From a virus, in the IMG/VR virus record IMGVR_UViG_3300025732_000320, positions 1 through 21,247 of that record: a stretch of DNA of 21,247 nt; one strand, written 5' to 3'. The translations under genes and the position numbers were made by a program. The notes under the pieces are model-generated. The model worked only from the letters and a program-made list of their open reading frames with translations. It had not been told where the DNA came from and did not search any database. This document shows positions 1 to 9,022 of this stretch, in pieces (positions within the stretch are counted from its first letter, which is position 1; the number at the start of each line of letters is the position of its first letter).

Positions 1-227
1 TCGCGGCGTTCTCGGCCGATGCCGATACTAACTGGCTCCTGACCAACGCGCCGCAGGTCTACCTGTTCGGGGCGCTCTATGCGTCCTCGACGATGACCAC
101 GAACAAGATGGGGGCGCAGTGGCTCGCGAACTTCGCGGGCTCGATCAATTCGCTGAACGAGGCGGACAAATCCGACCGCTACTCCGGCGGCGTGCTGCAG
201 ATCCGCTCCGCCACGGGCAATCCCTGA
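1..227 (+). CDS. Phage head-to-tail adaptor protein, C-terminal part
   Basis: Only the last 74 codons are in the window, read from base 3, and the 5' end lies outside. The segment contains NWLLTNAPQVYLFGALY, a signature I recognise from portal-ring adaptor proteins of short-tailed phages (the role of P22 gp4), which dock under the portal and carry the tail hub. The stop codon TGA at 225-227 overlaps the ATG of the next gene by one base, so the two are probably translationally coupled. The neighbour is a tail-hub/stabilisation protein, the expected partner of an adaptor, and this supports the call. Family assignment is from motif memory only, so subtype is uncertain. Confidence 0.7.
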   Translation, partial: AAFSADADTNWLLTNAPQVYLFGALYASSTMTTNKMGAQWLANFAGSINSLNEADKSDRYSGGVLQIRSATGNP

Positions 228-1708
228 TGGCGGTCCTCTTCGCAGAATGGCGCCCTGATCTTCCGGCCCTCGGCAATGGCGCCACGGTCGCCAAGAACGT
301 GTTCCCGTCCGGGGCCTCGTATCGGCAGGTGCTCTCATTCACCAACGCCATCACGGCGCTTGCCGCAAGGGTGCAGGGCGCGACCTCGGCCCGTGCGGCT
401 GACGGCATCACCTACAACTACGCGGGCACGGAAACGAAGCTCTACGAGCTTTCGGCGTCGTCCTCGACATGGACGGATCGCTCGGGAGCGACCTATTCCT
501 GCGGTGCGGTGGAGTTCTGGCAGTTCGCGAAGTTCGGCAACTACATGGTCGCCGCGAACATCGACGACCCGATCCAGTACACGACCATCGGGGCCGGCTC
601 GAACTTCGGCAACCTCTCGGCCTCTGCGCCTCAGTGCCGGCATCTAGCGGTGGTTCGGGACTTCCTGATTGCCGGGAACACTTGGGACGCGACGGACGGC
701 TTCAAGCCGAACCGGCTGTGGTGGCCGGCAATCGACGACATCACCTCCTGGCCGACGCCCGGCTCGACCGCCGCCGCCAGCGTCCAGTCGGACTATCAGG
801 ATCTTGCCGAGGGCGGATCGATCACCGGCATCACCGGCGGCCAGTCCGGCGTCGTTGTGTGCGAGCGGTCGGTCTACACGATCAACTACATCGGCTCGCC
901 CCTGGTGTTCGATATCCAGCGGGTAGAGAAGGAGCGCGGGTCGCTCTATGCGGGATCGGTGATCGGCGACGGCCGGTATACCTACTTCCTCGGCAATGAC
1001 GGCTTCTATCGCTTCGACGGCGTGTCGTGCGTGCCCATCGGGGCGGACAAGGTCGATAACTGGTTCCTGGCCGACCTGGCGCCGAACACGTCGCCGCGCA
1101 TCTGCGCCGCGCTCGACCCGGTCAACAAGATCGTCATGTGGGCCTATGCCTCGCTCAATTCGGGCGCGGGCACGCCGGACAAGATCATCTGCTTTCATAC
1201 CCCCTCGGGTAAGTGGTCGATCATCGAGCAGTCGGTCGAGTGGCTGGCGTCGATCTCCTACACCTTGGGCTACACGCTCGACGGCCTCGACGCGGTGTCG
1301 TCGTCGCTGGATGCGCTGCCCTACAGCCTCGACAGCTACGTGTGGCAGGGCGGCGCGGCGATCCTCGGCGCCTTCGATACCTCGCACCGCTTCGGCTACT
1401 TCAACGGCTCGGCGATGACGGCGACGGTCACGACCGGGGAGGTGCAGCCGATTGCCGGCAAGCGCTCCCTGGTGACGGAGGTTCGCCCGCTGATCCAGAC
1501 GGTTGGCGGCACGCCGACCATCACCCCCATCACCCGCAATCGCCTGATCGACAACTTCACGACGGGCACGGCCTCTTCGGTGAATGCGGTCGGCGTGTGC
1601 CCGATGCTCGTGGACGCGCGGTACTTCCGATATCAGGCGACGATCCCCGGCGGCTTCGAGCACGCCATGGGGGTCGAAGACAACGCTGTTGATAGTGGGT
1701 CGATATGA
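227..1708 (+). CDS. P22 gp10-like tail hub / packaged-DNA stabilisation protein
   Basis: A 493-residue structural protein. The start at 227 is chosen because the ATG overlaps the upstream stop; an in-frame extension to 119 would lie inside the adaptor gene. The central part has YTINYIG (217-223), then RVEKERG (232-238), then FLGNDGFYRFDG (254-265). This order is typical of proteins related to P22 gp10, which sit below the adaptor, plug the portal channel and receive the tail needle and fibres. The sequence is rich in Gly, Thr, Ser and aromatic residues, as in beta-propeller or beta-sandwich virion proteins, and has no signal peptide or membrane segment. It lies between the adaptor and the ejection-protein genes. 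The structural role is fairly secure; equivalence to gp10 is inference. Confidence 0.7.
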   Translation: MAVLFAEWRPDLPALGNGATVAKNVFPSGASYRQVLSFTNAITALAARVQGATSARAADGITYNYAGTETKLYELSASSSTWTDRSGATYSCGAVEFWQFAKFGNYMVAANIDDPIQYTTIGAGSNFGNLSASAPQCRHLAVVRDFLIAGNTWDATDGFKPNRLWWPAIDDITSWPTPGSTAAASVQSDYQDLAEGGSITGITGGQSGVVVCERSVYTINYIGSPLVFDIQRVEKERGSLYAGSVIGDGRYTYFLGNDGFYRFDGVSCVPIGADKVDNWFLADLAPNTSPRICAALDPVNKIVMWAYASLNSGAGTPDKIICFHTPSGKWSIIEQSVEWLASISYTLGYTLDGLDAVSSSLDALPYSLDSYVWQGGAAILGAFDTSHRFGYFNGSAMTATVTTGEVQPIAGKRSLVTEVRPLIQTVGGTPTITPITRNRLIDNFTTGTASSVNAVGVCPMLVDARYFRYQATIPGGFEHAMGVEDNAVDSGSI

Positions 1709-2028
1709 GCATCGCCCCCGTCCAGCCCTTCATTGCCGACAAGACGACGTGGCTCGACCGGATCACGCGCACGCTCAACGGCGTGCTCGACGGCCGGCAC
1801 AACGCCTATGGGTCGTTCACGCTCGCGACTTCGACGGTGACGACGGAAGTCATCGACATGCGCGCGGGCATTTCCAGCGTGCCGGTGTGGACGCCCACGA
1901 GCGCAAGGGGGGCGGCGGCGATGACCGCGCTTTACCTGTCGCAGCGCAAGCAGGGCTCGTTCGTGCTGACCCACGACAGCCAGACCTACACGGACAGGAC
2001 GTTCATCTACCAGATCGGGGGCGCGTGA
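1705..2028 (+). CDS. Small phage structural protein of unknown function
   Basis: A 107-residue protein whose ATG overlaps the previous stop in an ATGA junction. The pattern TTEVIDMRAGISSVPVWTPT followed by a C-terminal GSFVLTH...DRTFIYQI strand pattern resembles small proteins found right after the tail-hub gene in many podoviruses. It has no membrane segment and no catalytic motif that I recognise. The predicted content is mostly beta strand, fitting a small virion or tail component. The position suggests tail assembly, but I cannot assign a defined role. Confidence 0.65.
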   Translation: MSIAPVQPFIADKTTWLDRITRTLNGVLDGRHNAYGSFTLATSTVTTEVIDMRAGISSVPVWTPTSARGAAAMTALYLSQRKQGSFVLTHDSQTYTDRTFIYQIGGA

Positions 2029-2594
2029 TGGGCCTTATCGACGCCGGCAATCCGCGTGCCTTCAAGTCGCGCCGCGGCATCCTTGCCGATGAGACGACCG
2101 CCACGCCGACGACCGATACCGGGGTTATCGGCGGCGAGACGAACATGGGCGACCCGCGCGCCGCCGGGATCGATCAGGAGCCGTTCAACGGGGAGAAGTT
2201 CTCCCGCGATCTGGGCAAGCTGTTCGACATGGCGATGGGCGTGTCGCCGTCCGTGAGCGCCTTCAACATGGCGACCGGCGGGTATGCCGGCATGGGGCCG
2301 CAGATGCCCTCGTTCGGCATCAACGACGCCGTTGCGGACGAAATCGGCAGCGCGGCGATGGGGTCCGGCGGTGGACTTGCGAGCATCGACGTTGAGCCGT
2401 CCGCGCCCGGCCTGTTCGCGAAGGGCGGCAAGGTCGGCCGCAAGGGGTTGCTCGACGGCGACCCGCCCGGCCCGGACAACGTCATCATTGGCGCCAAAAC
2501 CGGCGAGCGCATCCTGAACGAGAAGCAGTTCGGCGCCCTCTCGAAAGAGGCGCAGGCCGAGGTCGAGCGCGTCCTGAAGGCGAAGGGCAAATGA
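2028..2594 (+). CDS. Phage protein with C-terminal GPDNV...GERILNEKQF motif
   Basis: A 188-residue protein. The start at 2028 overlaps the upstream TGA by one base (TGATG), which is preferred over longer in-frame extensions into the previous gene. The N-terminal two thirds are Gly/Met/Ala-rich and probably flexible. The C-terminus reads GLFAKGGKV ... GPDNVIIGAKTGERILNEKQ followed by an amphipathic helix. This resembles the GPDxVPAxLxxGExVI-type endings seen on many phage internal or tail proteins, which are thought to be assembly or anchoring peptides. It precedes a GNAT-like gene and the ejection-protein block, so a minor or internal virion protein is the best guess. No enzymatic motif is visible. 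Confidence 0.65.
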   Translation: MGLIDAGNPRAFKSRRGILADETTATPTTDTGVIGGETNMGDPRAAGIDQEPFNGEKFSRDLGKLFDMAMGVSPSVSAFNMATGGYAGMGPQMPSFGINDAVADEIGSAAMGSGGGLASIDVEPSAPGLFAKGGKVGRKGLLDGDPPGPDNVIIGAKTGERILNEKQFGALSKEAQAEVERVLKAKGK

Positions 2595-3001
2595 GGGCCG
2601 TCGTCGCCATCAACCCGATGCAGGTGGGCCATGTCTGGCCGGCGGCCGAGCCGTTGGTCGAGGCTGCGCTCGCCTCGGGCGACGGCGGATATACGGCGGC
2701 TGACGTGCTGCGCCAGGTCCGCGACCGTATGGCGGTCTTGTGGCTCGGTTACGCCGGGGGCGCCGTCGAAATGGCGGCCGTTACTGAGGCGGTACAGCGG
2801 CCCCAAAAGAAGGTCGCGCGGGTCATGACGCTCGGTGGCCGGAACCTCCGAGCATGGCTCCGGGCGGGAATGCCGACCCTCGACGCATGGGCGCGGGCGG
2901 AAGGGTGCGAAGCGTGGGAGATGCAGACGAAGCGCGACGGCTTCGCCCGCGTCTTGCGTGACTGGACGCCAATCGGCGTCGTGATGCGGAGGTCCCTATG
3001 A
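2591..3001 (+). CDS. GNAT-fold-like phage protein (T7 gp13-like internal virion family)
   Basis: A 136-residue protein starting in an ATGA overlap with the previous gene. The layout matches small GNAT-like proteins encoded before the ejection genes of podoviruses: an N-terminal VWPAAEPLVEAAL helix, a YTAADVLRQVRDRMAVLWLGY stretch broken by the core strand, a VARVMTLGGRNLRAWL segment in the acetyl-CoA-binding region, and WARAEGCEAWEMQTKRDGFARVL. T7 gp13 has a comparable fold and position, and is needed for virion morphogenesis. Whether it acetylates anything cannot be told from sequence. Nothing in it suggests a membrane or secreted protein. Confidence 0.6.
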   Translation: MRAVVAINPMQVGHVWPAAEPLVEAALASGDGGYTAADVLRQVRDRMAVLWLGYAGGAVEMAAVTEAVQRPQKKVARVMTLGGRNLRAWLRAGMPTLDAWARAEGCEAWEMQTKRDGFARVLRDWTPIGVVMRRSL

Positions 3002-4347
3002 GCGGCGGCGGCGGTCAGACGACTACTCAGCGGAGCGAACCCTGGGACGGTCAGAGGTCCTATATCACCGAGGGCTACAGGGAGGCGCAGGACCTTTTCA
3101 ACAAGGGGCCGTCGACCTATTACCCCGGCTCCACCGTCGCGGATCAGTCCGACACGACGCGCAACGCGCTCAGCGCGATCGAGCAGCGCGGCATGTCCGG
3201 CGCCGATGGTCGCTCCCGCCAGCAGTATGCTTTGAACCAATTCGGCGAGGGCAACCTTGGCGACTGGGGCACGGTTCAGCAGATGCGAAATCTCGGCGGC
3301 GGGAACTCCTACCTCAAGAACCCCGCCGTCTCGGGGCTCTCGGGCATGGCGGCCGATGGCAGTGGGCTCGGTGTCGGCGCGGCGAAGCGCGTCGGTGACA
3401 TCTCCGCTGCCGGCGCGAACAGCCTCGCCCAGTACCGGGGAGATGTTGGCGACATCATCACGGGCTACGCCCAGTCCCTCAACCCTGCGCTGGCGCCGAT
3501 CATGGCGACGGCGGGAGGTGGGTATCTTGCGGGCTCCCCCTACCTCGATGCGATGTACGGGAAGGCCGCTTCCGGCCTGACCCGTCAGTTCGCAGAGGGT
3601 GTTTCTCCGGGCCTCGACAGCGCCGCCTCCCGTGCGGGCCGGTACGGCTCGGGCATGCACGCGAACGTTAAGGATGCGGCCGGGGAGAGCTTCGGGCGTC
3701 AGCTTGGCGACCTCGCAACCGGGATCTACGGTCAGAACTACGAGGCCGAGCGTCAGCGCCAGGAAGCGGCGACCGCGAACGCCTCGAACATCTACCAGCA
3801 GGGCCTCGCCCTTCGTGCCAACACGGCGGCGACCTCCGCCGGCCAGGGCGCCACGGATGCCAACCTCCGTCTCGCCGCGTCCGGTCAGATCGGCCAGGGA
3901 CAGGCGCAGGACGCCGCGAACCAGCTTGCCGCGAACGAGCAGCTTTCCCGCGCCTACGAGAGCGGGGCGGATCGCCAGTTGCAGTCTCTTGTCGCGGGGA
4001 ACAACGCCTACAACCAGCAGCGTGCCCAGCAGCTCCAGGCGCTCGGCCTGCAGCCCGCCTATCAGCAGATGGACTACACCGACCTCAACAACGCTTCGGC
4101 CGCGGGACAGGCGCGCGATCAGTATTCGCAGCAGCTCATCAATGCCGACATCGCCCGCCACGACTTCGGGCAGAACGCGGAGTGGCAGAACCTCTCGCGC
4201 TATCTCGCCGCGATCAACGGCGGGTCTCCGGGCGCGTCGGTCACGACCACGGGCGGCGGTGGCGGCCTCGGGGGCCTCGGTTCGATCTTTGCCGGCCTTG
4301 GGGGCCTGGGACAGCTCGTGACCGGCACCCGCGGCCTTCTCGGGTGA
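2998..4347 (+). CDS. Internal virion / ejection protein (Gln-Ala-rich, Gly-rich ends)
   Basis: A 449-residue protein with an ATGA overlap to the upstream gene. The N-terminus has a short Gly run, then EPWDGQRSYITEGYREAQ and STYYPGSTVA, a signature common to large podovirus internal proteins. The middle contains GGGYLAGSPYLDAMYGKA and AGRYGSGMHA. Residues of roughly 245-390 are very rich in Gln, Ala and Asn, with long helical heptad-like stretches that could form coiled coils. The C-terminus is a Gly-Leu-rich tail (GGGGGLGGLGSIFAGLGGLG) that looks membrane-active. These properties fit proteins packaged in the capsid and ejected with DNA to build a trans-envelope conduit. The exact counterpart in P22 or T7 cannot be named. 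Confidence 0.6.
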   Translation: MSGGGGQTTTQRSEPWDGQRSYITEGYREAQDLFNKGPSTYYPGSTVADQSDTTRNALSAIEQRGMSGADGRSRQQYALNQFGEGNLGDWGTVQQMRNLGGGNSYLKNPAVSGLSGMAADGSGLGVGAAKRVGDISAAGANSLAQYRGDVGDIITGYAQSLNPALAPIMATAGGGYLAGSPYLDAMYGKAASGLTRQFAEGVSPGLDSAASRAGRYGSGMHANVKDAAGESFGRQLGDLATGIYGQNYEAERQRQEAATANASNIYQQGLALRANTAATSAGQGATDANLRLAASGQIGQGQAQDAANQLAANEQLSRAYESGADRQLQSLVAGNNAYNQQRAQQLQALGLQPAYQQMDYTDLNNASAAGQARDQYSQQLINADIARHDFGQNAEWQNLSRYLAAINGGSPGASVTTTGGGGGLGGLGSIFAGLGGLGQLVTGTRGLLG

Positions 4348-4355
4348 GGTGAAAC

Positions 4356-5843
4356 ATGGGCCTCCTGGACATCTTCAACGATCCCTACCAGCCCTCCGCA
4401 TCGAGCGGCACGGCGGGCCTCCTGTCGCCTGAAGACAAGCTGATGGCGCTGTTCTCCGGGCTCTCGGGCGCCGGCATGGCGATGGCGCAGCCGGGCATGA
4501 GCAAGGGCCAGGCGCTTGCGATGGGCCTCGGCGGTCTCGGGCAGGGCATCGCGCACGGTCGCCAGTCGGCGCTGCAGCAGCGGCTTCTTGAGGAGCGGTT
4601 CGCGGATAGCAGGGCGAAGAAATTGGCGCAAGAGCGCTTCGCAACCATGCTTGCCGGCGGCGCCAACGGCCCCCGCGCTGACGTTGGCGGCGGTATTAAT
4701 CCCGAGCATCGTCAGGTGATGGCGGCGCTGGCATCCATTGATCCCGGGGCGGCGGCGACGATGTATGGCAAGGCGATGGAGGGGAACAAGCCGAAGGACC
4801 AGCTTATCGAGGTCAACGGCAAGCTCTTTAATGTGTCCGATCCTAGTCGCCCCGTGCAGGTGGCGAACGCTCAGAGGCCCCAGCAGAACCTTGGGCAACT
4901 GCTTGAGGAGCAAAAGGCGTATGCGCCAGGGTCGCCGGAATACAACGCCTATCAGTCCGCAATTCAGCAAGTGCAGATTAAGGACGGTTTCCGGGTTGGC
5001 GCAGATGGGGGAATGTCGTCTGTAAGGGGCGGCCCCGCCGACCCGAGGTATCTCGGGACCAAGGCGGGCGCGGAAGCGTGGGGGCGCGCGCCGGCCACCG
5101 TCGCAATCAACAATGCCCAAGATTACACGCTTGGCGAGGGACAGACCCGCATGCGTGGATCTCCGCTCGGTCTTATGCCCGGCTACGGGCTTCCTCCCAG
5201 TGCGCCCCGCGTTGGCGCTCAATCGTCTTCGGCGCCGCCGGCTCCCGCAGCATCGCAGCCGCCGGGCGTGCCGCCCGGGGCAATCGCCTCAATTCCGAAG
5301 CCGGCATCCGATGGAGAGAGGAAGTGGCGCGAGGAACTGAAGTCGCCGATCAATCAGGCGACCGACCTCGTCACACAGAACAACATCATCAAGACGGCGC
5401 TCGCCAAGGGCGACGGCACGGGCGATATCGCCGCCATCGTTGCCTTTAACAAGTTGCTCGATCCGGGCGCTGTGGTGCGCGAAGCAGATGTGCAACTGAC
5501 GTTGGCTGCACAGGGGCTTGCTGATCGAATTGCCGTCTGGGCACAGAACAAGCGAGAGGGTGACATCCTTCCGCCGGCTCTGCGTCAAAAGATGGCGGAG
5601 CTTTCCGACCAAATTTACAGGACAAGCGCGGAAACTATCAAAGCGCGCGTGATGCCCTATCAGTCGGTTATCGAAGGACAGGGCGGCGCATTCGGGAATG
5701 TCGTGCCGGAAGATTTGCAGCGAGCCCTGGGCTGGCTTGCTCCGTCTCAACCTGACCCGAACGCTTGGCGCCCCGTCACCGTGCCGCCCAACATGATGCG
5801 TCCGAAACAGTCGGGCTACACCATCACGCCGGTGCCGGGCTGA
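4356..5843 (+). CDS. Internal virion / ejection protein, second of three
   Basis: A 495-residue protein with a good ribosome-binding site (GAGGTG, then AAAC before the ATG), eight bases after the previous stop. The N-terminus MGLLDIFNDPYQ is followed by a Gly/Ala/Met-rich, mildly hydrophobic segment (about residues 20-70), then a helical Arg/Glu/Gln stretch. The middle is low-complexity Pro/Ala/Ser (about 285-310). The C-terminal half (about 325-450) is helical and charged, with no enzyme motif. It lies between two other large ejection candidates and has similar composition, so I infer a pilot/ejection role. I do not recognise a named family. Confidence 0.6.
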   Translation: MGLLDIFNDPYQPSASSGTAGLLSPEDKLMALFSGLSGAGMAMAQPGMSKGQALAMGLGGLGQGIAHGRQSALQQRLLEERFADSRAKKLAQERFATMLAGGANGPRADVGGGINPEHRQVMAALASIDPGAAATMYGKAMEGNKPKDQLIEVNGKLFNVSDPSRPVQVANAQRPQQNLGQLLEEQKAYAPGSPEYNAYQSAIQQVQIKDGFRVGADGGMSSVRGGPADPRYLGTKAGAEAWGRAPATVAINNAQDYTLGEGQTRMRGSPLGLMPGYGLPPSAPRVGAQSSSAPPAPAASQPPGVPPGAIASIPKPASDGERKWREELKSPINQATDLVTQNNIIKTALAKGDGTGDIAAIVAFNKLLDPGAVVREADVQLTLAAQGLADRIAVWAQNKREGDILPPALRQKMAELSDQIYRTSAETIKARVMPYQSVIEGQGGAFGNVVPEDLQRALGWLAPSQPDPNAWRPVTVPPNMMRPKQSGYTITPVPG

Positions 5844-7888
5844 TGCCTGACTTCATCATCACAGCGCCAGACGGGAAAAAGTTCCAGGTGAGCGCGCCAG
5901 AAGGGGCGACTGCGGACGATGCCATGAAGCATTTCATGGACAATCATGCCGCCAAGGAGTTCCGCAACGGGCCGCTCGGCTTCATGGACAACATGGGGCG
6001 TCGGCTCGCGGGCGGGGCGTCGTTCGGTTTCGCGGACGAAATCGCCGCCGGCATGGACGCCTTGACGCACCCGTTGCTCGGGCGCGGATCTTCGGCCCCG
6101 ACCATCGGGGAACGATACGACGCCAACCTTCAGGGCGAGCGCGGGATCGATCGGGCGTTCGAGAGGCGCGCACCTGTCCTGTCTGCGGTCGGCGATGTCA
6201 CCGGCATGATCGGCGGCACGATTGCCGCGCCGCTGCTCGCGCCCGGCAAGGTCGCAGGGATGATCCCGGCGCCCACTTCCATGCTCGGCAAGATGGCTCT
6301 CGGCGGAACCGCTGGCGGGGCCGTTGGCGCTGTCGAAGGCTTTGGGACGGGCGAGGGGGGCTTTACCAATCGGGCCGAGAATGCGGCGACGCATGGCGCG
6401 GTCGGAGCGGGAACGGGGGCGCTCATTCCTCCCATGCTCGCGGGCGTCGGCAAGCTCGCCGGCCCGGTGCTCGATAAGCTCGGCCTTCGCAACGCCGACA
6501 AGGCCGCGCTGAACCAGACGCTCCGGGCATTCGAGCGTGACGGCATCTCGCCTGAAGATGCGCTTGCCAAGCTGAGGGAGTGGCGCGCTGCCGGATCGAA
6601 GCCGGAGGCCCTGGTCGACCTCGGCGGCGAAAACGTCCGGGCGCTCGCGTCGACGGCGGCGAACCTGCCCGGCAAGTCGCGTCAAGCGGCGATGGATCTT
6701 GTCGAAGCTCGCAAGGGCGGAGCGTCCGAGCGCGTCGGCGCCGACGTTGCCCGCGCGATCAGCCCGAGCACGAACTACGCAGGCACGATCGACGACCTGA
6801 TGACGGCTCGTCAAGCGACCGCTCAGCCGCTCTACGACAAGGCATACGAGGCGAGCGCGTGGAGTCCCAGGCTTCAGGAGTTCATCGCCGACCCCATCAT
6901 GAAGGACGGACTGAAGCGCGGCATGAACATGCTGCGGCTGGAGGCTGTGGCCGCCGGAAAGCCGTTTAATCCGACCGCGCTCGGCGTGGAGATCGACGCC
7001 GCAGGCGACGTGATCCTCCGGGATGTGCCTAACATGCGCGTTCTCGACGCGGCCAAGCGTGGGCTGGACGACATCCTGGAGAAGTATCGCGACGGCACCA
7101 CGGGGAAGCTGAACCTCACGCCCGAAGGCCGTGCGATCGATCAGTTTCGCCGCTCTTACCTGAACGTGTTGGACGATCTCAACCCGGATTACAAGACGGC
7201 CCGCGCTGCGTGGGCCGGGCCGACCCAAAGCCGAGAGGCGATGACGCTCGGCCGATCGATCCTGAGCGAGGACGCGGACATCACCGCCAAGAAAATCGCC
7301 TCGCTTGACCCAGGCGACAAGGAGTTCTTCCGAGCCGGTGTGGTCAAGGCCATTCAGGACAAGATCGAAAACACCGCTGACGGCCGGAACGTCGTCGCCT
7401 CGTTCTTCAACAAGCCCGCGCTCCGCAACAAGCTGCAGGCGGCCTTCGACAGCCCGCAAGAGTTCGCCCGTTTCGAGGCTGCAATGAAGCGCGAAATGGA
7501 CATGGCGGCGACGAACAACATGATTTCGCCGCGCGCGGGCTCGCAGACCATGCGGCTTCTGTCCGGGGCCGAGGACATGAAGACGGACCCGCACGTAGGG
7601 CCAATCGCCAATCTGCTTAACCTGCAATTCGGGACGGCGGCAAAGCAGGCGCTGACCTCGATGCTTCGCCCGACTTCGCAGAGCATGAACAGCAACACCG
7701 CCGACGCGCTGGCTCCGCTGCTGTTCCAGCAGACGCCGGAAGAGACGGCGCGAGTGCTGCGCGGGTTGATCGCGGCCCAAGGCAGCCATCAGGCGGTCGG
7801 AGCCGGACGGGCGCAGATGATGCCCGGACTGCTCGGCGGTGCCGCAAATGCTCCGATGGGCCTGCTCGGCCCCTATCGCCGCCAATGA
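5843..7888 (+). CDS. Large internal virion / DNA-transfer protein, third of three
   Basis: A 681-residue protein. The ATG at 5843 overlaps the previous TGA by one base and is preferred to in-frame starts inside the upstream gene. It begins with IITAPDGKKFQVSAPEGATA, a short N-terminal module found on many large ejection-type proteins of alphaproteobacterial phages. About residues 90-215 contain long Gly/Ala/Met/Pro hydrophobic stretches that could insert in membranes. Residues of about 230-640 are mostly charged helices. No lytic transglycosylase Glu motif or peptidase motif is evident, so peptidoglycan cleavage is not supported. It closes the overlapping virion operon and is followed by the fibre genes. 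Confidence 0.62.
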   Translation: MPDFIITAPDGKKFQVSAPEGATADDAMKHFMDNHAAKEFRNGPLGFMDNMGRRLAGGASFGFADEIAAGMDALTHPLLGRGSSAPTIGERYDANLQGERGIDRAFERRAPVLSAVGDVTGMIGGTIAAPLLAPGKVAGMIPAPTSMLGKMALGGTAGGAVGAVEGFGTGEGGFTNRAENAATHGAVGAGTGALIPPMLAGVGKLAGPVLDKLGLRNADKAALNQTLRAFERDGISPEDALAKLREWRAAGSKPEALVDLGGENVRALASTAANLPGKSRQAAMDLVEARKGGASERVGADVARAISPSTNYAGTIDDLMTARQATAQPLYDKAYEASAWSPRLQEFIADPIMKDGLKRGMNMLRLEAVAAGKPFNPTALGVEIDAAGDVILRDVPNMRVLDAAKRGLDDILEKYRDGTTGKLNLTPEGRAIDQFRRSYLNVLDDLNPDYKTARAAWAGPTQSREAMTLGRSILSEDADITAKKIASLDPGDKEFFRAGVVKAIQDKIENTADGRNVVASFFNKPALRNKLQAAFDSPQEFARFEAAMKREMDMAATNNMISPRAGSQTMRLLSGAEDMKTDPHVGPIANLLNLQFGTAAKQALTSMLRPTSQSMNSNTADALAPLLFQQTPEETARVLRGLIAAQGSHQAVGAGRAQMMPGLLGGAANAPMGLLGPYRRQ

Positions 7889-7981
7889 TCAACCGCGATC
7901 ACCAGAAGGACGATTACGGCGACCGTCGCGAGGTTAGCTGCGATCTGTCCGAGCATGGCCGCATTCTATCAGGAGTAGCCC

Positions 7982-9010
7982 ATGGCTAACAATGTCAGGG
8001 CGTGGTCTACCACGGCCGCCAGCAACGGCACGGCCGACAGCGACATCAACGCGGCGGAGGGCTGCCCTCCCTCGGCGGTGAACGACGCCGAGCGCCAGAT
8101 CATGGCGAAGGTCAAGAACACCCTGATGGGGATCGAATACCTCGATCACGGGTACACCGCGACCTTCGCGACCACGACCACCTTCGCCTCTCCAGGAGAC
8201 CTGACGGCGATCTACCTTGCCGGCCGCCGTCTCAAGTTCGACTGCAGCACGACGCTGTACGGCACCGTCCGCTCGGCTTCCTACGTCGCTTCCAACACCA
8301 CCGTGACGATGGTGATGGACAGCTCGACGACGCTCTCCTCGTCCCTGTCGGCGGTCTACATCGGGTCTCTCGCGCCGACCAATCCCTCGATCCCGCCGAA
8401 CTTCCTCAAGTTCAACGGGGCGACCACAAGCGGCACGTCCACCGCGTACACGGCGACCTTCACCCCGGGCATTCCCGCCCTGGAAACGGGCGTCGAGGTG
8501 GTCATCAATTTTCATACGGCCAACGGCGCCGCCCCGACTTTCGCGCCGGACGGGCTGACCGCCAAGGCGATGACCAAGAACGGCGGGACCGACCTCGCCT
8601 CGGGCGACTTCTCGACCGGGGCGTGGGGGCGGTTCCGCTACGACGCGACCCTCAAGAGCGCTGCCGGTGCGTGGGAGGCGGTGGGCTCCGTCGCGGCGTC
8701 CGGCGCGGGCTCCGCGTGGTCGATCAAGACCGCCGACTATACCGCCGTCGCTGGCGACAAGATCCTTGCCGACTGCACCAACGGGACGTGGACGCTGACG
8801 CTGCCTGCGTCTCCTGCAAATACCGACAGCCCGATCGCGGTCAAGAAGATCGGCTCGTATCAGCTCACCATCGGGCTCAACAGCAAGAACATCCGCCTTC
8901 GCGACAACTCCGTTTCGAGCAGCAATCCCACAATCGATTTTCCCGACCAGTTCGACTTCGCCTATCGCGGCACGGACGCGGCGGGACAGACGAACGTTTG
9001 GGTCTACTAG
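7982..9010 (+). CDS. Tail fibre / tailspike-type protein
   Basis: A 342-residue protein with a ribosome site AGGAG ending about 8 bases before the ATG. The N-terminal segment, about residues 8-46, contains WSTTAASNGTADSDIN and a following SAVNDAERQIMA. This is a recognisable virion-attachment module in tail fibres of many phages. The rest is Thr/Ser/Gly/Ala-rich with alternating strands, typical of trimeric beta-structured fibres. The C-terminal domain (about 240-342) reads like a small beta-sandwich and may form the tip. It directly follows the ejection block and precedes two further distal-tail candidates. Receptor identity cannot be inferred, and no enzymatic depolymerase motif is apparent. 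Confidence 0.72.
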   Translation: MANNVRAWSTTAASNGTADSDINAAEGCPPSAVNDAERQIMAKVKNTLMGIEYLDHGYTATFATTTTFASPGDLTAIYLAGRRLKFDCSTTLYGTVRSASYVASNTTVTMVMDSSTTLSSSLSAVYIGSLAPTNPSIPPNFLKFNGATTSGTSTAYTATFTPGIPALETGVEVVINFHTANGAAPTFAPDGLTAKAMTKNGGTDLASGDFSTGAWGRFRYDATLKSAAGAWEAVGSVAASGAGSAWSIKTADYTAVAGDKILADCTNGTWTLTLPASPANTDSPIAVKKIGSYQLTIGLNSKNIRLRDNSVSSSNPTIDFPDQFDFAYRGTDAAGQTNVWVY

Positions 9011-9017
9011 GAGCATC
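9007..9017 (+). repeat. 11-nt repeated leader CTAGGAGCATC, copy 1
   Basis: This short element contains the stop codon TAG of the fibre gene, the Shine-Dalgarno sequence AGGAG and a CATC spacer. An identical 11-mer occurs at 9631-9641 in the same relative position. It places the ribosome-binding site of the next gene on top of the preceding stop codon, which suggests coupled translation. Confidence 0.7.
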
Positions 9018-9022
9018 GACCG

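Noticed and set aside
7885-7989. 34-residue plus-strand frame overlapping the ejection-gene stop
   Set aside because: It extends over the ribosome site and start of the fibre gene, has random-looking composition and no ribosome site of its own.
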